Source of the DNA: Aphelenchoides besseyi | Lineage: Eukaryota > Nematoda > Chromadorea > Rhabditida > Aphelenchoididae | Reading direction: 5' to 3' | Length of the DNA stretch: 64,000 nucleotides | Assembly: GCA_024699855.1 (NCBI GenBank) | Contig: JAMPIQ010000001.1 | Location: 992,001-1,056,000, forward strand | Part shown: positions 39,708 through 52,936 of the stretch, piece after piece | How the letters are laid out: every line of letters begins with the position of its first letter | How positions within the stretch are numbered: position 1 is the first letter of the stretch | The notes under the pieces: model-generated | Databases searched by the model: none | Told to the model about the DNA's origin: nothing | The model's input: only the letters and a program-made list of their open reading frames with translations | Position numbers and translations under genes: made by a program

Positions 39708-40846
39708 TTTCCAAGAAAAGCGAATGAAATTTCTAACGCGCGATTTTGTGTTGCCAGCAATCAGCAAAGTTCAAATCGAACGCCCAATTTGGATCCGTGC
39801 GAGAACAAGAGAAATGTCAATAATTGACAAGTATTCCTCCTCAACTGACACGTAAGTTGATAGTCTTTGAACGTTCTTATCGAGCTTTTCTATTATCATG
39901 GATTCTTTGATTCGTCAGATTCCCATTTAATTGCTAATCAAGAGGTTTTTGAGATTAGTTTCGATTTAGTGTGTCAATCTTATGCAATCAATCGACGCTC
40001 AGAGAGCTCGCAACCCCTGAGGTGGACAGAGACGAGCAGAGGTAGACACCAACCTTCCAATGTCTCGTATGTGTTTGCCGAGCGGCCCAATTGGTCGCGC
40101 AGTTTTTGACCGTCACGCGCCGGAAATATTGAAAAGGCGAACCGTTTGAGGTCGTTGCAATCGAACTTTTAAAGTTGCAACATTCGCCGTCTCAATCTAT
40201 CTCGTGTTATCGACTTTAATCAGTTATTACATTGTGACAGGTCTTTCAATTGGAAGGATTCGAATTCATCTCAAAGGTTACAGTCATTTTGCGTTCGTAC
40301 CGCTCGAAAAGTTCTGCTGATCTCGCGCTTTCAAGTCGACATTCTCGAATGAATCAGCGACCGTCGAAAGGTCGAAGGCCTTGAGGCGATTCGGAATACG
40401 TGAATCGTCTCGAGCTGCTTTCGTCCTGTGGCCACACCGCGCAGTCTCTTGTCCACCTTATGAACCAACACACTGCGACGTGAACTCGCGGCTGCTGCGA
40501 TTAATTTTCGGTAGTGACTGAGCGTCGTTGTTGCTAAGCGAAATGGCGGGATCGGGGCTTAGAGGATTTCAAATGCGAGAATAACCATTCAGATTTCCCA
40601 ATCATTGGTTGTGAACAATCAATGTGTTTTTTCAAAGCAAATAAACTCGTAGCCCTCGTGTAATCTTTGTTCTTTTGCATTTACACCGCTGAAAATTTGT
40701 CTTCTTATCTAAAAGTATTTGCGTTTTGACTCACGTTCTCAGGTTTCATATGATTCATTGCGAATGTTTCCGTTTAAAACGCCGCTTTGCAGGTTAGATG
40801 CTCTCCCGACTCGATCCCTTTCCCAGCGGTTGAGATTCCACAAATC
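39708..40846. other. Gene-free spacer, primase / fasciclin protein
   Basis: About 1.1 kb lies between divergently oriented start codons. I see no exon, RNA gene or obvious repeat. It must hold the promoters of both neighbours. Confidence 0.5.
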
Positions 40847-43521
40847 ATGATTTCGAACTTGGCATCGACGTCGTATATCGGCTTTGCGTTAGTTCACTTC
40901 ATTGGACAACATGTTTACGCAGATTTGTGGAGCGAATCTTCGCGGATGGCCGATTTACAGCAGGTATCAATTCGACAACATAGTTTCTTGTATTTTGACT
41001 CCTTTAGTTTCGAATGCTTTGTGGTCGCTATCACGTTTGCCGTGCTTACATGGAGGATTCGAATGCACGAGTCACGTTCTTTGCGCCGGTAAACGACGTC
41101 TTTCTCTACAATCCCGATCTGCGAGCTATGACTCAAGCGGAGACATTAGCTCATTGTGGTAATCAAATGAACGGAGCGTTTAAGTTCATCAGCTTGTTTC
41201 AGTTGACATTCAAATTCCCGAGTTGAGTGAAGGAAAAAAATGGCCAAAACAAACGCTGATACGAAGTACAATAAACAGCGGTTACATCTACTTGTCTCAA
41301 TTCGAAAGTAATCCTGGAAACTTTGTAAGTATCTGATTTGTTTGCATTCACTGATTTCTGTTTCAGTCGTATTTCGCGAACGCCGGTCGAGTTTGTAATC
41401 ACGAAACTAATCAGTGGGGAATCATAAGTGGTGAACAATACTTGTGAGTTCTGCTGCCATTGCAATAAGAACTTAGTTTTTAAGATACAAAACTTGCACT
41501 CCAATGGGTCATCGGCCATATCCAGGAACCGCGTTGTCGTTCATTCGGGATGACGATAATACGATTTTCGTTGATCGTGAATATGACAATCGAGATCTTA
41601 CGTACGTTTGTTCGAACTTTTTTCAGTTGAATGTTTGATTTTAGTGAACTCCGAGATGTTTTGAATCGTGTACCCGATATTGCTCTTGTCATTTTTGGTT
41701 CTTCGGCATGGAACGGCTTTCACACTTTCTTTTTGCCCAGTAACAAAGCTTTTGCAAAAGTAAAGTTTATGAGAAACATTTAAAAATCGAGTTTGATTTA
41801 GGTGATAGATAGAAATCGAATTGATCGTGATGCATTGTTGGCACATGTTACCGGAATGAATCGTGTGTTGTTTTCGTACTCGTGGCTATACGATGGCGGT
41901 TTACATTATTACCCATCTATACGCTTTTCAAGTAATATCATCGAAGACAATTTCAAGTTAAAATTGATCATGCGAAATATCACAGATCATCGAACCGGCA
42001 AATGGGATCGTAAGTTCCAGCGAATGGGTTTCCTGTTGATAAGTGACTTTTAGTTTATGCGGTTTCTGAGATCTACGAACGTTACGGACACTTTCGTCGT
42101 GGTGCTGTTTGGGCAAAAATCTTGGTTCCAAATATTCCCGTTCAAAACGGTGTTGTTCATATTGTAGACAACGTTCTTGGTGTTATTTCAATGACTATCG
42201 ATATGGTATTTTGTTGTTTTCATTATCAATTAATATTCAGGTTTAGATGCTAATGGAAAACTATCGTACAACAACACTAATGAGATACATTAACACTATT
42301 GGTCAGATAGTTCGAAACTATTTCTCAGCCAGTGGCGGTCTTGTCACCTTCTTCGCACCGTGGAACGAGGCCTTTGAACGAATTCCAGAAGCCATTGAAA
42401 GACGTTTACTTCGAGATCGAATTTGGTTGGAACAGGTTCTTAAATTGCACATCGTGCCAGCGAAAGAACTGACAACTGATGAAATCACAAACGATACAGT
42501 TGTTGCAACGGTTGATAATATGCGACATTTGTATTTCGGTAAGTTGAAAACATCTATCGACCTCATTAACCAGTGATATTTTCAAGAAAAAGGTGAATGG
42601 CCAAAAAACAATATCAGTAAGTGGGACGTAAAGCATCTTCTGATTAAACAACTTTTTTAGCTTATTATGTGATTGGTGGTGGAGTTCGAACGGCTATTCA
42701 AATGGATAACATTGCGACGACTAATGGAATCATTCACTATATTGATCGAGTTCTCGGAGTTCCTTATCAAGTTCGTTTCAGTTTCCATTTCGAATTCTTC
42801 ACAAAACGCTTATTCACAAGTTTGTTTTAGTCTATGTGGGAAATCATTAGGAATGAGACGCGTCTTCAGTGAGTTCAACTCAAATCTTCAATTCAATACC
42901 ATGAGCAATTTAGGCGAAGTTATAAGATGTTGGATGAGCTGCAGCTGCGGTACACATTAGATCCGTGGCAAGTTCTAACGCCCGAACAAAATTTCACATT
43001 CTTTGTTCCGACCAATGAAGCGTGGGACAAAGTGCCAATATCGTTAAAGAACAAGATGACAGACGGAAATCATCGCGAAGCCTTACAATACGTTTACAAG
43101 CGACATTTAATTCAAGGACAAGCTCTGATGTACACTGATCTCAGAGAAAGAACCTACATCATGATGAACTACGAAAAAGTAGTTATTCGAAGACGTGGAA
43201 GATGTACGTTATTAGACAGTAAACTGGAATTTTCGGCTTTCAGATTTTGAATTGTATTGGCCACGTGGTAATCGAGTGGCACGTGTAATTGAAGGCGGCG
43301 AGATTGCCGGAATCAACGGTTACATGCATATGATCGATAACGTTTTGATCTACGAACCGGATCTGTTCGCCGGCACCTGTACGGCGTGTCCATCCGTCTC
43401 GACGATAATGATTGCTTTTCTGATCTCACTACTGGCTCATGGATATCAACCGCGTAGAAGAAATATTCCGGGATGGTTTGTTTTGATGCTTTCGCTTGTT
43501 GTCGATTTTTATTGGCAATAG
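40847..43521 (+). CDS. Secreted/membrane-anchored four-FAS1 fasciclin protein
   Basis: Fourteen exons give 698 aa: 40847-40963, 41008-41158, 41203-41324, 41367-41443, 41485-41601, 41645-41759, 41802-42009, 42054-42205, 42247-42538, 42587-42616, 42661-42770, 42831-42868, 42914-43203 and 43244-43521; all phases close. A signal peptide (about residues 1-25) precedes four FAS1 repeats. Three show the core VTFFAP/FTFFVPTNEAW motif, and the NGxxHxxDxVL motif closes repeats 2-4 (NGVVHIVDNVLG, NGIIHYIDRVLG, NGYMHMIDNVL). The first repeat is the most diverged. The C-terminus has a Cys-containing spacer and a hydrophobic stretch, so the protein may be membrane-held or GPI-anchored. Domain number and order resemble periostin/TGFBI and insect midline fasciclin, which mediate cell-matrix or axon adhesion. 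AATAAA at 43569-43574 marks the 3' end. Confidence 0.88.
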
Positions 43522-43701
43522 TCGCGTGTAACATTAGAAAACTTAATTATTGTTACCCTTAAATTGTAAATAAACGTGTTCGATTGAAAGGTTCAAATCG
43601 TGAAAACACCAATGAAAGATATCACCATACACTTTGTGAAGCTTCAATTGAGAAAAAAGTCTTATTTTGTTAAAACAAAACAACGAAAACAATTTGCGTT
43701 T

Positions 43702-44471
43702 TCAAACAACGTGTCGATAAGTGATGTAGCGACCAGCAGTTTCGGACGGTCGAATGATCTTCACGACTTGACCACGTTTGAGACCAAAGTAACGAGAAAC
43801 TGGATCGCTCAATTGAATACGCGGCAACTGAGAGTCTTTGAGTTTGCTGAAAACAGTTGGATCAACTTTGAAAGTTAAACGAAAATTACTATCGTGCTAA
43901 AAGCTCCGCTTTTTCGTCCTGATTCATAACCACATGTTCGGGCACCAATTCGTGTTCCGTGATATTGACCATCAGTTCGGCTTCGACGAACACCTCCAAT
44001 TGATATTTCGGCAGCATGTCGTTGACGGCCGTTTTGGCAGATGGTGTCATGCCGCCTTGAACCACAATGATAGCACGAGTAACGTTTTGTTCTTGCATTT
44101 GCTGACAGTACGCTTTGATGGTCTTGATTCCGATTTTGACCTCCTCCGGAAAAAACACAAACATTTGATCTAAACGGCGAAAATACACAGAAAAAAAGAA
44201 GTTGAGTTTACCCGTCGGATCGTCGTTGTGCGCGACCAAGATCGTGAGTTCGGTTCGATTCGGTCGGCCTTCACTCGGCTTATCGCCGTACTGAGCTTTG
44301 AATTGGTCGAGATTCTGATCCAACTCGTCTTGAGTGACCAAATAACCGCGATCATGGCACATCTGTTAAGAACGAAAGTTATCATAAAATCGTGAGTTTT
44401 GTTACCTGAAAGACGGTTCGTCGAACTCGCCAAAGTGTATAGGTAACTTGTTCGTCGTTCACCCCCGACAT
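43702..44471 (-). CDS. RNA polymerase I/II/III shared subunit RPB5 (RPABC1)
   Basis: Four exons on the minus strand: 44471-44406, 44362-44212, 44169-43890 and 43846-43702; 213 aa, introns 42-43 nt. The N-terminal jaw domain reads [22 protein letters not shown]. The middle has [20 protein letters not shown] and [10 protein letters not shown]. The compact C-terminal assembly domain has [45 protein letters not shown]. These are signatures of RPB5, present in all three nuclear RNA polymerases. Length is as expected (yeast and human about 210-215). It is head to head with RAE1. Confidence 0.95.
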
Positions 44472-44695
44472 TTTTAGTACTGGTTGTCTCTATTCCAAAC
44501 TAAAACGTTTACAATAACCACGCCGCTCTAATTGCTTATGAAATTTCGACTTGAACGCAGTTTGCTAACTACTTTCCGCAGTCTGACATTCGAGCTTAAA
44601 TGGCGGGCCGTTGCCTTGTCTAGCTTCTGTGTTGCTTGAAAAGTTGTAGTCGAACATTTCAGCAACACTAACCACTTACCTTTTCAGATTACAAT
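44472..44695. promoter_or_regulatory. Compact divergent promoter, RPB5 / RAE1
   Basis: Only 224 bp separate the two start codons, so the genes very probably share a bidirectional promoter. An AG at 44686-44687, preceded by a pyrimidine-rich run, lies 9 nt before the RAE1 ATG and may be an acceptor for a 5' UTR intron or a spliced leader. Confidence 0.6.
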
Positions 44696-46044
44696 ATGTT
44701 CGGCACAACCTCAGCTTTCGGTTCACGACCGGGCGGTTTGTTCAGTTCAACATCGACGAACACCATGGGCAGTACGGGATTCGGGATGAACTCGAATACA
44801 ACATCTTCGCCTTTTGGTCAAACCAACACACAAACCGATCCACAGAATCCGAACAAAGACATCGAAGTTCAACACGCACCCGAAGATACCGTTCAAGCGC
44901 TCAAATTCAATCCACAACCTCAGGGTAGTAGTGGTCCTATTTTTTTGGCCGCCGGGTCTTGGGATTTCACATGTAGAGTTTGGCAAATTAATGCCGATGG
45001 ATCGGCCGAAGCAAAAGCAGTACAGAATTTGGGTGCTCCCGTCCTTTCATTGGATTGGTTCGATGTGAGTTCTTTCATCCAAACTTTTAGCCTTTAAGCA
45101 TTTCAGGACAGTTCCAAAGTGTTTTTAGCGTGTGCCGATAAACAAGCAAAAGTCTGGGATCTGGCTTCCAATCAAGTCACAACAGTCGGCCAACACGACG
45201 CTCCGATTCAGTCGTGCCATTGGATCACAAGTCCCAATTATTCGTGTCTAATGACCGGTGGTTGGGATCGAACTTTGCGGTTTTGGGATATGCGACAACT
45301 TCCGACTCAACAGTCAATGGCGAACATCCAATTGCCGGAGCGGGTTTATTGCAGCGACATGCTCTTTCCCATGGCAGTCGTTGGATTGGCGAATCGTCGT
45401 GTCAAAATCTACAAATTGGACGGGACTCCGTCAGAAGTCAGTGATGTCGAATCCCCACTCAAGTATCAGTGTCGAAGTGTTTCGATCTTCAAAAAGAACG
45501 GGCAACCAGCTGGTTATGGATTGGGATCAATCGAAGGTGAACTGAAGCTTTTTTTTGTAACTCACGGGTTATTTCAGGTCGAGTGGCTATTCAAAATGTT
45601 GAAACAATGAACGCCAAAGACAACTTTACGTTCAAATGTCATCGATCGCCGGATTTGGTTAACAACGCACAAGAAATTTATCCGGTAAGTCGTTTCGAAC
45701 AAATCGAGTTGATAGTGCTTTTAGATTAACGATATTAAATTCCATCCAATTCATTACACGTTGGCAACCGTTGGTGGTGATGGTCGCTATATGTTCTGGG
45801 ACAAAGATTCACGAACCAAACTCAAGAACTCCGAACCAATGCCAAAACAAATCACCAAATGTGATATCCATCAGTCCGGCAACATTTTTGCCTACGCTAC
45901 AGGATACGATTGGAGTCAAGTAAGTTGACTGTTGTACTTTCCGTTTTAACCGTTTTTCAGGGTCATGAAGCAAATCAGCAGCCCACAAATGCCCGTATTT
46001 TTCTTCATAGAGCCGATGAAGATCTAAAGCCAAAGAAAAAGTGA
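44696..46044 (+). CDS. mRNA export factor RAE1 (Gle2), WD40 protein
   Basis: Five exons: 44696-45064, 45107-45536, 45578-45684, 45725-45919 and 45961-46044; 394 aa, introns 40-42 nt. A short Phe-Gly/Ser-rich N-terminus (MFGTTSAFG) leads into KDIEV and then a seven-bladed propeller. Blade motifs include [40 protein letters not shown] and [13 protein letters not shown]. The RAE1-specific stretches [19 protein letters not shown] and [14 protein letters not shown] are all present. RAE1 sits at nuclear pores with NUP98 and also works at the mitotic spindle. AATAAA at 46169-46174 is a likely poly(A) signal. Confidence 0.95.
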
Positions 46045-46848
46045 TTGTTTCGTTATTCTCTCATATTTTCCTCGTTCACTTCTTTTTGGTCTCGCACTTG
46101 CTTTCCTGTTGTCTGTTAACTTCCAATGAATTTGATGTATTTATTTTAAGGTTAAAAACAGAAATTGCAATAAAGGAAGACGACTTTCCATTTACTTGGA
46201 ACGTAGAAACGAAAATATTCATCGACGAAGCAAAATAATATGACACACTGTTTTTGAAAAAGAACGTTGATTAGAAAGAGGAATGAAACGGGAAGAGTAG
46301 AACATCTGATAGTCAATGGGAATCATAAACGCTAAGAACAGTGAAAAGTGCAATTCAAATCGATGGCGAGAAAGATGCACGAAATTGCCCTAAAAAGACT
46401 AAAACTACGACTTCAGTTCCTCTGGTTATTCGTGAAGATGACTGTAACTCTGAAACCCGCGATGCACCAAATTCCAACGGACCGATTGAGTTGGACAAAT
46501 CAAAAGGGTTTCGTGGGGGAGTTGAACTTCAACATAAAAAACATGAGCAACAGCGACCGAATGAAACTCGAAGGCTCATCAGTACGCTCATCAAGTGCCG
46601 TTGAATAAGTGGGTTAAGCACCGATTGGAAAAAACTTTGACCAATTACAAACCTTTTGAGACGTATATCTAAAGACCAAACAGTGAAGTTGGAGTAAAAG
46701 AGAATTGGGAGGGTGGAGGAGGAAAAGGCGAAATCATTTGGTTGATAATTACAAAAAGGAGTTTTCAACGAATCCATTCGCTTCCTTTCGATTTGATGAG
46801 CCGAACTGCACGCGAACTGGCGGCTGAACATACGGGCAGATCGGTTTC
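46045..46848. other. 3' untranslated and spacer DNA, RAE1 / calcium sensor
   Basis: About 800 bp lie between two convergent genes. Open frames around 46341-46608 overlap in several phases and lack splice or family support, so I take this as UTR and spacer. Confidence 0.5.
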
Positions 46849-48476
46849 TTAACTTCGTTTCGTCTCGTTCGTTAAAATTTGGAAAAGTTCCTCTGCAAAC
46901 GCACAAATTGAAATCGTTTCTTACGGTCGTTCTCGGCTTACTGTCCGCTAAACAGCCGTCGACGAACTCTTTGAGCGTAAGTTCCTTGTCGTTGTTTACG
47001 TCCATCTTTTCGAAGATCATTTTGGCGCGCTTTCGCGGCGAATCGTCGGCCGATTTCGTAACTTCGGGACCTACAACATCGATTCAATGATCGAATGGCA
47101 ACAAGCTGAAAGGTTGTTTCGAGAACAAAGAACCTACCGAGCATCTCGTAAATGGCCTAAAACAAGCAAAATGAATCGATTGTTGGTCGCGACTTTAGTA
47201 GTTGATAATTGCACAATTTGTTTGCAAAAATGTCGTCAATGTTTTCGAAAATTTTGTTCTTTTTTGTCATTTTTAATTGGCGTAACCCATGGCAACCAGT
47301 CACGAATCCACGATCTATGAGTTGTTGGGGTGATTCGAAAAACAGCGAAAACTTTTGAATAATCACGTGCTTATGACGAAAGAATACGAAATCGACTGTC
47401 GGTCGCATCGAAGCTCTCGCTCTTACCTCAATGATTTTGATCATCTCTTTCTCGTCGATCGTTCCATTACCGTCGATGTCGTACATTCGGAAAGCCCATT
47501 CCAACTTTTGTTCGGGTGTACCTGATGAAGTGACGTTAATGGCGAGCAGGAACTCTTTGAAATCGATGAAACCACCTGAAACATTGCGGCCACTCTAAAC
47601 GAGTTATCAACGAGCGTGTCTTACTGTTATCGGTGTCGAATGTTCGAAAAACATGCTCACAAAAGCCTTCGGCACTTCCGGACGGGAAGAAGTCCTTGTA
47701 AACTTTAATAAACTGCTCTTTTGTCAAGTGGCCTTTCGGACAGTCTTGCTGAAATCAGTTTGCTTTGTTGTTGTGTTCATTAGTTCGTCGTGTTTAATCA
47801 AGAAAAGCTAATGCACTGCGGGCGTCAAAAGTATAATCATGCGAAATTAAACCGCTTACACCCGCGAAGCAAATGCGTCATTGGACGCTTATCACGCGAT
47901 TCGGCGTCGTAGATTAAAAGTTATCGGCAACAGAAAAGTTGGACTCCCAACTGAATTAATGCGTCCCCGGTGTGAGCAACAAAAAAGGTCGAAAGGCCTG
48001 TGAAGGGCTTATCTTTCGTCACAATATTTCCGTTTTGATTCGAAGGCCAACCGTTACGAAACGAGTGTTCAAGAGAATCCAAAAATACGTTGAATGGTCT
48101 CGAATTTCGATTTGTTTTGTAAACTTGAAAATAGATTTTACTCACTACCCTCGCGGTCAGCATAATTGATATGCACGAGGAGCGCCAGTTTCTCATCATA
48201 TCAAATAACATTTCTTCTTGAGAGAAGGGCCCGTGGACGAATACGTCAACAACGAAAAGTGTTGTCGTTCATGCAACACGAGCCTTTGAACTTTTCATCT
48301 CGTATTCAATTAAACGATTTGTTTGCGAATAACGAGAATCGAAACGTCAGAAAACAAAAACTTACAACAAAACCTTTGTACCATTCTTTGATCTGTTCTT
48401 CCGTAAAATTGGTGTTCTTCTTGAGGAACTCCAAATCCTCTTTGGAAAGTTTTGGTTTGGAACCTTTGATTCCCAT
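46849..48476 (-). CDS. Neuronal calcium sensor (NCS/visinin-like EF-hand protein)
   Basis: Six exons on the minus strand: 48476-48366, 47748-47625, 47575-47427, 47156-47138, 47070-46942 and 46892-46849; 191 aa, the standard length. It begins MGIKGSK, a myristoylation consensus. EF1 is degenerate with the family's Cys-Pro (QDCPKGHLT). EF2 (DTDNSGFIDFKE), EF3 ([12 protein letters not shown]) and EF4 ([12 protein letters not shown]) keep calcium ligands, although EF4 has Lys in place of the usual loop Gly. EWYKGF, DFFPSG and EHVFRTFD are typical of frequenin, hippocalcin and neurocalcin. These proteins bind membranes on calcium rise and act on receptors, kinases or channels in neurons. One exon is only 19 nt. 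Intron 1 is 617 bp and intron 3 is 270 bp. Which NCS subfamily it belongs to is not settled. Confidence 0.9.
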
Positions 48477-51400
48477 TTTCGGCCAATTGGCCCGTTGCTC
48501 TTCACGGCGCAACTGCTGCGCAAGAGCTGGAGCAGAAGAAAGACGCCGTTAAGTTCGGCCACGAGTTGACGTTAAGCACAAGCTCGCCACAATCTTCACA
48601 CGATGATTGAGCACTTATAATTGGATTAGCGCCGGGAATTGAGCACTTCACTCGTAGTGGACGACCTAAAACATCGGAAACATAAAAAGCGAACCTTCGA
48701 AAGAGCACGCGATTTCAAAACACGGGAATCATCGTTCAATGCAAGTGTAGTGAGTGAGAGAGATTACCGAAAACCTTACGAACAAACTCATGGCTAAACT
48801 GTGAGGTCGAATTTTGTCCCCCAACCAAGTTTCCGGTCCACAATTTTGCCGACTATGCTCGTCGTCGTCTCAACCCGGCGGCAGACGACCGCATTCCGCG
48901 ACGATAGAACTTGCGAATTTGCTCAAGGGGATGCGGTCGAAAAGAACAGTCGAAGGTGAAGGTCGACCGGCCAGAAAAGGTCTGACGAATTCCGAAGACT
49001 CGTGTTTTCGCGGACAACAACAAATGTATTTGCCGGAATCATGACTCAACTCGAAAAGAATCAACGGGACTCCTTTTCGGTATTGTTATCGCGGTCTTCT
49101 TTTCTCGACAAACCCGTGATTTTTGCCGACCCACTAGTTTTGCCGTTTAAAAGCGTCAATAAATGGACGAACAAACAAAAACCGGCGGATTTTAATTAGG
49201 AAAATATCGCCCCCCGGTTCATTCGACTGATAAGCTTTGAAATGACAAAAACCTCCCAATTCTCAAGACATTCTTCTCCAATAATAAAGAAGATAAACAA
49301 ACCGGATCAGCATTGAGAACGAAAGTATTCACCGAAATGAAAACTGTTAAGAGCGAAAGTGCGTGTTTTCATCAGAAGGGGGGAAACTGATTAGTAACGA
49401 AAACGCACACGCAATCATTCATTTCGAAAAGTTATTGACGACCATAATTAATTGACACTTCGAAGCCGATCATAATGACCGTCTAACACCTTCGAAGTGT
49501 TGAGCTCCGTACGATCGGTGGAGGAGGGGGAAAATCGTCTTACGAACATCAAACGGCCAACTTGTCGTTATCGCAACTCGACAAGCAAATGGAAGGGTCG
49601 TAAAAATTTGCCGTCCGCCGCTGATAAGCGACCTCTCAACCAGTGTATTCGGGATCTTCTGATGGCAAAATTCTTTGGAAGCGTACGGTGAAAAATTGAA
49701 TAGACGGTCTTTCCGTAAATGGTCCCCAACGTTCGAAGTCTCCATTAAACGCAGACATCAAATCGATCAAAAACTCGTGGACATTAAGGCAAATTGAAAG
49801 GTCGAAAGGTCCCGACGTTTGAATTGGGCAAAATGAGGACGCATCAAAAGTCGTCAGTTTTTTTGTTCAAACGACAACGCGCCGAAGTTTCTTCGAAGAC
49901 TCCACGGTTTCGAGAATGAGAGTGCGTAAACAAAAAAATTTCGGCACGGAGAGAGCGCGTGAATAGAAAGAAAAGGCCGAAAATGCGCGGCACGCTTGTC
50001 AACCAAAAAAGAGACCGCAACGCAAGAGCACGCACACGGGAGTTTTTTGGACGAACAATTTGTTTCGACCGGTGCTCAACATATTAAACTTTCTTTTTTT
50101 GCGTTGCGTAATGATCACTAATCCAAAAAACGAAAAAGATTCTCCGGCGCCGCTCTTCTTCCGCTTCGACAACGTCGACCATACGGGCGACGACGTTGTG
50201 TGAAGTTGAAGAAGAGGGAAACGAGGACAAAAGCAACGGAAAGACCGGCTGTCGTCGTTTGTTGTAGAGAATTCACGCCACAATAAAAATCAACGAACAA
50301 AAACGGACATCCACCAAACAATAACGCCGACAACAACCTCGTTACCCTCCCGGCCATTTGCCAAACGACCGTCCTGAAGAAGAATGCCAACTTGTTTTGT
50401 CCGAATGAACCAATAGTCCGCGGAAAATCGAAACCACGATCGTCGACGAAAATGCAAACGTTGTGTGGACGAGCGAGAGTCGACGGAAACGACAGCTTGC
50501 TTGCAATTTAATGAATTGATGTTCGAATTGCTGACAAGTTCTACACGAAACACAATCATTCAAATCTACGCGTCGATTAAAAGACATGTAGCTGGACAGA
50601 GACTCTCGAAGACCCACTTCAACAGCCAGATACTGAAGACGTCGAAGAGGTCGCAGTGCGTAATCCCGACGGCGTTACGAAACGTGATTTGCATTCATTT
50701 CGTGCGCCGATTACAAACTCGCAGCAACACGTCCACGATTGGAATCGCAATTAGCGACCAAAAAGCGCCGCATGAAGTTGACAGCGCGACTTAAATTCCG
50801 CGGTTCACAGGTCGATTGCGTCACTCAAATTTGAACCCCGGACCGGACATCCGCTCCCGATCACAAAACGATCTCCCGGCTGTTAAAACAATCGCAGCTC
50901 AGACGCCAACGCAAAAAAGAGATTTTTGGCTGCGAGTGGTTTTGGAGTGATGTCGAAGAGCAGTTCGCGGGACCGCAAGTCGTCGAAGCACATTGCTCGC
51001 AAACGACCGGAAGAAAAAAACGTGTAAAAATCAGACCGCAAAATGGATTCCATTTGCTCGTAAACAAAAATCTTCGAAATCGACCACCAAAAAGCGCCGG
51101 GAAAAAGTTCTGGAGCAGGTCGGTTATTTGCGCAGCGAATTAGTTTCCTTGTTCAAACAACAACCGAATTTACACAACCGTCGCTCGACGACTCTTTTCA
51201 ATCAGAACGAACTTCCGTGCAGTTCGTAATTGAATCAAAGAATCCGATTAACGTAAATCATCCCCACCCACCAGCCCTCTCGTACGATCGACAGTGTGTA
51301 TTCGAGTCAACAGTTTAAGCTCGTCGATTATCAATCGCACGTTGGCGAAAGGCGTGAAAATCGCCTCGAGCACTCGCTCGCCTAATGGACGTCATCGAAA

Positions 51401-52936
51401 GAGCATAAACCCAACGACGAGCACAAATACGATCCATCATGTGGTCTTATGATTTGCAAGAACGTCCGGACGTGCCATTCGTTTTATGAATAAAACGCTT
51501 AATGACGTGTGGATTGAAGCGGCGAACTCTTCGCCGGATCTGCTCCGATTGTCATCACGACCACCGGGCCTTCGATCAGACCAAACGCGAACGAGCGTCC
51601 TTCTCTCTCCGATAATGTCCATTGGGTTTTTGGGCGAAAAAGCAAATGGCGACGGGCGGCCGAGAAGCGTCTCTCTTCGTGAAGCTGAACGTGCTCTCCG
51701 CCCGAAAAAGGCAATGAAAAGACCGTGTGGGCCAAGTGGTATCCTCGAATACGTTCGACGCGCAATTCCCCATCGAAATTTTGTACGTGTGAGCGTCAAA
51801 ATTGGTCCTCGACATTTTTGCTTGAGTTTTTTGGTTTCCAAAGAGGATGGTCAACGCGAGAATCCGAAGGTCATTTGCGCGCGAGAAGCTGGCCAACAAA
51901 AACATGGGGAAACCAAAGTCGCCAAGAATAAACTGACGACCGTGTGGTGAAAATTGACGGCGTCGAATCGTCTGTCGATTTCCAGTGGGAATTCTCTCGG
52001 CTGCGTATGATCGACACATCGGGCGAGAAGGAACGGTAGGCGACAATTCAGATGACGAGCGTTGCGAAATCTTGAGGATCTTCAAGAGAGAGAGGCGACG
52101 AGAGATAAACGAATTTTTCGTCGAGAGTCTTCGGGCCTCCAGAAACTCCGGCGCCGGCCTTGATAATCCGCAATGACGACGCGAAAGTGGGCGGAAATGA
52201 GTTAAGTTTGGAGAGCGCAAAATGAAGAAATTGAACCAAACATACTTGAAGGCAACGAACCAAACGGAATGGTTTATTTGTTCTTGCAACATTCAAAAGA
52301 GACTCAATGGCCAGCGGCTTGAATTTCGGATGTCGACAAAAGAGGCTTAGGGAAACACGTGCCTTTTGATGTTCTGTAACTTCGTGGGCTCTCAATAACC
52401 GAAATGAGTCCAATGGTGAATGGTCAAAGAATGGGGGGAGGATGTTGGAGAACTCGAAATATCAAAATCGAATTTGCGCAAAAATAACCAGAAAAAGACG
52501 TGGCTAAGCCGAAAAGATATTTGAATTTCAATGGGACACAAACGATGTGAAGTTGAAATGACATCCACTCGCATCTTCAACAACCTTCTCGTCCGCAGAA
52601 TCAATGACCATGTCCTTAATTCAATTCACGACTTCGTTTCGTCGCAAACTTCTCTCCACTTGGTCGGGAGGGCCGATGAGAATCGCGGCCATCGACTTTG
52701 TTTTTTATGCATAACGAACACGTTGCGGAATGCCGGTAAGAAGGAATTCTTAATTGAATCAGACCGAGCAGCGACATCGCTTCGCAAACTTAACTTCCGT
52801 CGAATTCTCCATTAGGATCATTGAGATTATGAGAAAATGAGCAAGAATTGTATAATAGCCCGTCTAGCTTCAAAAGACCAATTAGCATATTCAAAGTGTA
52901 AGCATCGAAATGATCATTTCAATCGGCTTTTTCAAA
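48477..52936. other. 4.5 kb gene-poor region upstream of the calcium sensor
   Basis: Long overlapping frames occur here (for example 51486-51950 plus and 51576-52292 minus), but they are Arg/Ser-rich and antiparallel. They look like by-products of CG-rich, stop-poor sequence. I see no exon chain, RNA gene or repeat pair. The region abuts the starts of the calcium sensor and of a four-pass membrane protein on the other side. Confidence 0.5.

Noticed and set aside
46341..46608. Overlapping 86-87 residue ORFs after RAE1
   Set aside because: Two frames overlap almost completely, neither shows motifs or splicing; read as 3' UTR.
51486..52292. Long opposing open frames of 154 and 238 residues
   Set aside because: They are antiparallel, Arg/Ser-rich, without family motifs or splice context, and lie in CG-rich DNA where stops are rare.
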